From JAAYAN01 sp964437215 (lineage in GTDB: Bacteria > Bacteroidota > Ignavibacteria > Ignavibacteriales > Melioribacteraceae): a stretch of 9,932 bases of DNA. The stretch is taken from the NCBI GenBank assembly GCA_964437215.1, contig CAYTFZ010000095.1:1-9932 (forward strand). Direction: 5' to 3'. The notes beneath the pieces were generated by a model, which saw only the letters and a list, made by a program, of their open reading frames with translations, was not told the DNA's origin and did no database searches. Positions 7,543 through 9,932 of the stretch are shown piece after piece. The position numbers were made by a program, and so were the translations under genes. Every line of letters starts with the position of its first letter. Position 1 is the first letter of the stretch.

Positions 7543-8583
7543 ATGGAAAATAAATTTGATCATAATGCAATAGGAATTGTAAACGGAAATTATTTTGCAC
7601 TTCCGTATTCAGCGGAAGAATCGGCACTTGTTTTGTTACCGGTGCCATGGGATGCTACAACATCTTACAACGACGGAACATCTTTAGGACCGCAGGCAAT
7701 TTTGGATGCATCCGCTCAAGTGGATTTATTTGATTATCACGTTGAAAAAGCCTGGGAAAATAAAATAGGAACCGTCCAACAAAGTTCTTTTATTGCCGAA
7801 TTGAACAGTAGAACCCGTAAGAAAGCTAAAGAGGTTATCAATCTTTTATCGCAAGGTGCTGCACCGGAAACAGATAACATTAAAAAATTAACCGATGAGG
7901 TAAATTCAGCTTCGGAAGAAATTAATAAATTTGTTTACGAAGAAACAAAAAAATTGATTTCGCAAGGGAAAACTGTAGGAGTAATTGGCGGCGAGCACAG
8001 CGTTCCGCTGGGTTTTCTAAAAGCTTTAAGTGAAACTCATAGCAAATTTGGAATTTTGCAGATTGATGCTCATGCCGACTTACGAAATTCCTACGAAGGA
8101 TTTGAATTTTCGCACGCTTCGATTATGTATAACGCATTGAAAATCGAAAATGTTGTAAGACTTGTTCAGGTGGGTATTCGCGATATCTGCGAAGAAGAAT
8201 ATAATCTTGCGGCAGAATCGGAACGGATTGTTTTATTTGATGATTACCGTTTAAAAGCCGACGAGTTTGAAGGGAAAAAGTGGAAAGACGAGTGCAAAAA
8301 AATTATTGAAACGCTCCCTTCCGATGTTTATATTAGTTTTGACATCGACGGATTGAGTCCGGAGCTTTGCCCAAATACTGGAACGCCTGTTCCCGGAGGA
8401 CTTTCGTATCATCAGGTAATTTATCTTATTGCCTCAATTGTAAAATCGGGCAGAAAAATTGTTGGGTTCGATTTATGTGAAGTTGCTCCCGGAAAAAACA
8501 GCGAATGGGATGCAAATGTTGGAGCACGGATTTTATACAAACTGGCTCAGCTTTGCATACAATCCAATGATATAAATAAATAG
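7543..8583 (+). CDS. speB: Agmatinase-family ureohydrolase (probable agmatinase)
   Basis: A cytoplasmic arginase/agmatinase-fold enzyme; agmatinases hydrolyse agmatine to putrescine and urea in polyamine synthesis. All expected binuclear Mn ligands are visible: His152 in GGEHS, Asp175/His177/Asp179 in DAHAD, and Asp267/Asp269 in SFDIDG. Candidate catalytic residues are His191 (SHAS) and Glu313 (CEVAP). DAHADLR and the following SYEG...SHAS stretch resemble agmatinases more than arginases, which carry Asn after DAHxD; this favours agmatine, but guanidinobutyrate or another guanidino substrate is not excluded. At 346 residues it exceeds the roughly 300-residue E. coli SpeB. The extra length is a charged, probably helical segment at about 76-140. 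The ATG at 7543 is supported by GAGGG four bases upstream. It diverges from the kinase gene. No arginine decarboxylase or other polyamine gene is in the window. Confidence 0.9.
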   Translation: MENKFDHNAIGIVNGNYFALPYSAEESALVLLPVPWDATTSYNDGTSLGPQAILDASAQVDLFDYHVEKAWENKIGTVQQSSFIAELNSRTRKKAKEVINLLSQGAAPETDNIKKLTDEVNSASEEINKFVYEETKKLISQGKTVGVIGGEHSVPLGFLKALSETHSKFGILQIDAHADLRNSYEGFEFSHASIMYNALKIENVVRLVQVGIRDICEEEYNLAAESERIVLFDDYRLKADEFEGKKWKDECKKIIETLPSDVYISFDIDGLSPELCPNTGTPVPGGLSYHQVIYLIASIVKSGRKIVGFDLCEVAPGKNSEWDANVGARILYKLAQLCIQSNDINK

Positions 8584-8893
8584 GATATACTTGCCCATTG
8601 CCTGCTTGTACCATGCCAAAGCGGAGTTGGCTTAAATTGTATTATCCCAAATCCGCCATTAAAAAAGAATATAATGGCAAATCCGTCAAAAACCAGTAAA
8701 AGCCTGGCAAGCCGGATAAATCGACTAACAAAATCTATACATTCTTGAAAAACATCCCGAAAATTCGGGATAAGTGAGGATTACACATTTCGGTCAAATA
8801 TATTTTGTTTTCTTTTAATATTAGTATTTTCATTGACTGATCTGGGTTTACTGGGCTGGCCTTTCTCTGAAGCCGCTCCGGTTTCTTCCCTCG
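8584..8893. other. Non-coding stretch with several small inverted repeats
   Basis: No supportable gene lies in these 310 bases. They hold three hairpin-capable repeats: GCCAA/TTGGC (8615-8619, 8627-8631), GCCATTA/TAATGGC (8655-8661, 8672-8678, flanked exactly by AAATCC direct repeats) and ATCCCGA/TCGGGAT (8754-8760, 8765-8771). The last 60 bases are more GC-rich (CTGGGTTTACTGGG at 8842-8855). No T-rich terminator follows the agmatinase stop on the + strand. The texture differs from the coding-dense left part and may mark a junction with accessory DNA. Confidence 0.55.
8748..8771 (-). terminator. Probable terminator of the tandem NTF2-like gene
   Basis: The perfect palindrome ATCCCGAA-AA-TTCGGGAT (8754-8771; realistically a 7-bp stem with a 4-base loop) is followed on the minus strand by GTTTTTC, the pattern of an intrinsic terminator. 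It lies 122 bases past the minus-strand stop at 8894, so the transcript would carry a long 3' tail. On the + strand there is no T-run after it. A dispersed palindromic repeat is the alternative. Confidence 0.5.
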
Positions 8894-9691
8894 CTAGTAA
8901 TTTGCATCCAATGTGTATTTCCAAACATTATCCTCGTTTTTGGTCAGAATAAGTGTATACAAACCTTGTCCGCCAGATATCTGATACTGCCCAATCAGAT
9001 AGATAACCTCATTGCTAACACTATGATAGTCCACCGTCTTCACTGAAAAATCATTTGGTGACTCAAGCCATGCATATTCTTTCAATAATTCTTTATAGGT
9101 TGTTGTGTACTCGGTTTTGGCCAGATTGAAATATCGTGCATCTTCCCAAAATAATGTCTCCACCAATTGTTCTACATTTTTCAATGAAATCATCTCTTTC
9201 CACTTCTTATCTTGCCCTACAATTATTTCTTCGATTGCCTGGGAGTCTGCCACGCTATCAGACTTCTCATAAATAATTTCTAACTGACGAAACCACATAT
9301 CTTCATTGGTGAATGCAGTGAGATACATCAACACTGTGCCATCCGCAATAATATATTCACCTACTTCGAATATCTCGTTGCTGCTATTCTCATACACCTC
9401 AAGTACAACTCTTTCCTTAATATTTAAATTGCGCAACTGACTCTGTATCTCTTCTTGAGTAAGATACCACTTATTTTCAAATAACAGCATAGCTAAAGGA
9501 TGATAATACTCTTTCAGAGAGGCGCCACTATTAACCGCTTTTACCCATTCAATATTCCGATCTGCTAATCCCAGGAACTTCTTTTCAATTTCAATGTTTT
9601 TCCTATTTTCTATCCCAGTATAACCCGCCAATAATAGTATAAGGCAGAATAAACTAAGAATCCTGTAAAACTTCTTTTCAAAGCATTTCAT
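8894..9691 (-). CDS. Secreted or membrane-anchored protein with two tandem NTF2-like repeats; function unknown
   Basis: I do not recognise this 265-residue protein as a named family. Residues 1-23 form a signal-like segment (basic start, then ILSLFCLILLLAG). A lipobox-like LLAG ends in Tyr24 where a lipoprotein would have Cys, so it may be cleaved otherwise or remain an N-terminal anchor. The mature part appears duplicated: SNEI...GEY (104-113) with NED-x-W (129-133) recurs as SNEV...GQY (226-236) with NED-xx-W (252-257), each preceded by a helical half. This pattern resembles SnoaL/DUF4440-type NTF2-like domains; the fold is inferred. Such domains bind small molecules or act as accessory modules, and no catalytic set is evident. 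The ATG at 9691 is supported by GGAGA (complement of 9701-9705), nine bases upstream. It stands alone, apparently with its own terminator, in a sparsely coding region. Confidence 0.8.
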   Translation of the reverse strand: MKCFEKKFYRILSLFCLILLLAGYTGIENRKNIEIEKKFLGLADRNIEWVKAVNSGASLKEYYHPLAMLLFENKWYLTQEEIQSQLRNLNIKERVVLEVYENSSNEIFEVGEYIIADGTVLMYLTAFTNEDMWFRQLEIIYEKSDSVADSQAIEEIIVGQDKKWKEMISLKNVEQLVETLFWEDARYFNLAKTEYTTTYKELLKEYAWLESPNDFSVKTVDYHSVSNEVIYLIGQYQISGGQGLYTLILTKNEDNVWKYTLDANY

Positions 9692-9932
9692 TTATTTTCT
9701 TCTCCACATTGCAATTTCTTGTTTCTCAATTTTTCTGCACTTAACCGCTCAACAACATTGCTGCTAACCGTCAGCAGAACGTGATTGCCGAACATATGCT
9801 ACATCTCAATTTTTACAAAAACTGTTAATTAAATAAAGAACATAGAACAAGCAACCAGCTTAAAAAAACCAACCCTCATTCAAGCTTTGGCAAAATTTTT
9901 TTATCCCCTTGACATCCTGTCCCGATTCTTTT
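9692..9932. other. Non-coding 5' region of the tandem NTF2-like gene up to the window edge
   Basis: No gene is supported. The part nearest the gene has a small hairpin, CTGCT (9761-9765) with AGCAG (9773-9777), and two TAACCG copies (9742-9747, 9765-9770). Further right it is AT-rich, with A7 and T7 runs near 9865-9901. The minus-strand gene's promoter should lie here, but no convincing -35/-10 pair was seen. Confidence 0.4.
9909..9914 (+). promoter_or_regulatory. Perfect -35-like hexamer at the window edge
   Basis: TTGACA matches the sigma-70 -35 consensus and is preceded by an AT-rich run (9888-9904) like an UP element. With a 17-base spacer the -10 box would start at 9932, so it cannot be checked here. 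If real, it would drive a + strand gene beyond the window. Confidence 0.25.

Noticed and set aside
8615..8631. GCCAA/TTGGC hairpin as the agmatinase terminator
   Set aside because: The stem is 5 bp and is followed by CTTAAATTG with no T-run, so there is no good case for intrinsic termination.
8613..8699. 28-codon basic ORF on the + strand starting MPKRSWLK
   Set aside because: There is no Shine-Dalgarno before the ATG and it overlaps inverted repeats. At this length chance is sufficient.
8547..8780. 77-codon minus-strand open frame (contains KPTPLWHGTSRQWASISY) overlapping the agmatinase 3' end
   Set aside because: It has no ATG except near its end and no ribosome-binding site, and it spans the hairpin repeats. 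It could be a gene remnant, but nothing identifies a family.
9741..9800. Possible integron attC site upstream of the tandem NTF2-like gene
   Set aside because: GCTCAAC (9747-9753) matches the RYYYAAC core, but no GTTRRRY partner was found at suitable distance on either side, and the nearby hairpin is only 5 bp.

Overview
The window is AT-rich bacterial chromosome with four recognisable genes, one unrecognised envelope-type gene and one possible clipped gene end. The organism looks like a Gram-negative of the Bacteroidota/Ignavibacteriota (FCB) kind. This is inferred from the low GC, the ValRS sequence style (GTDHASIATEAKV, NWCPASKSAISDEEV), the DeaD-type helicase with a long Arg-rich tail, the signal-peptide-bearing sensor kinase with a periplasmic binding-protein domain, and the agmatinase-family protein with an inserted helical segment. 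No rRNA, tRNA, CRISPR array, transposase or intact insertion sequence is visible.

Layout. Bases 1-168 hold a possible 3' end of an upstream gene, a weak terminator-like hairpin and a G-free pyrimidine-rich tract. valS (169-2790, +) follows and converges on a DEAD-box RNA helicase (2855-4876, -). The 64-base gap between them carries a 12-bp hairpin that can act as a terminator for both strands. Upstream of the helicase is a 280-base AT-rich gap. Its best Shine-Dalgarno serves a four-codon leader ORF whose stop overlaps the helicase start. Next comes a hybrid sensor histidine kinase (5157-7391, -), diverging across about 150 bases from an agmatinase-family gene (7543-8583, +). From 8584 onward the window looks accessory: 310 bases of non-coding DNA rich in small inverted repeats, then an isolated gene (8894-9691, -) for a secreted or anchored protein of two tandem NTF2-like repeats, then about 240 bases of non-coding DNA ending in a perfect -35-like hexamer.

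How the genes relate. valS and the helicase are housekeeping translation/RNA-metabolism genes that probably share only a terminator. The kinase lies in the helicase's orientation, but no response regulator is in view, so it is an orphan here. It shares a divergent intergenic region with the agmatinase gene, which makes ligand sensing linked to arginine/polyamine metabolism a testable guess and no more. The tandem NTF2-like protein has no functional link to its neighbours in this window.

The most notable observations are the leader ORF at the helicase start, the lipobox lacking its Cys in the tandem NTF2-like protein, the Gln next to the phospho-accepting His of the kinase, the highly charged repetitive helicase tail, and an exact 17-base element shared by the 3' regions of valS and the kinase gene. 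None of these proves a new system.
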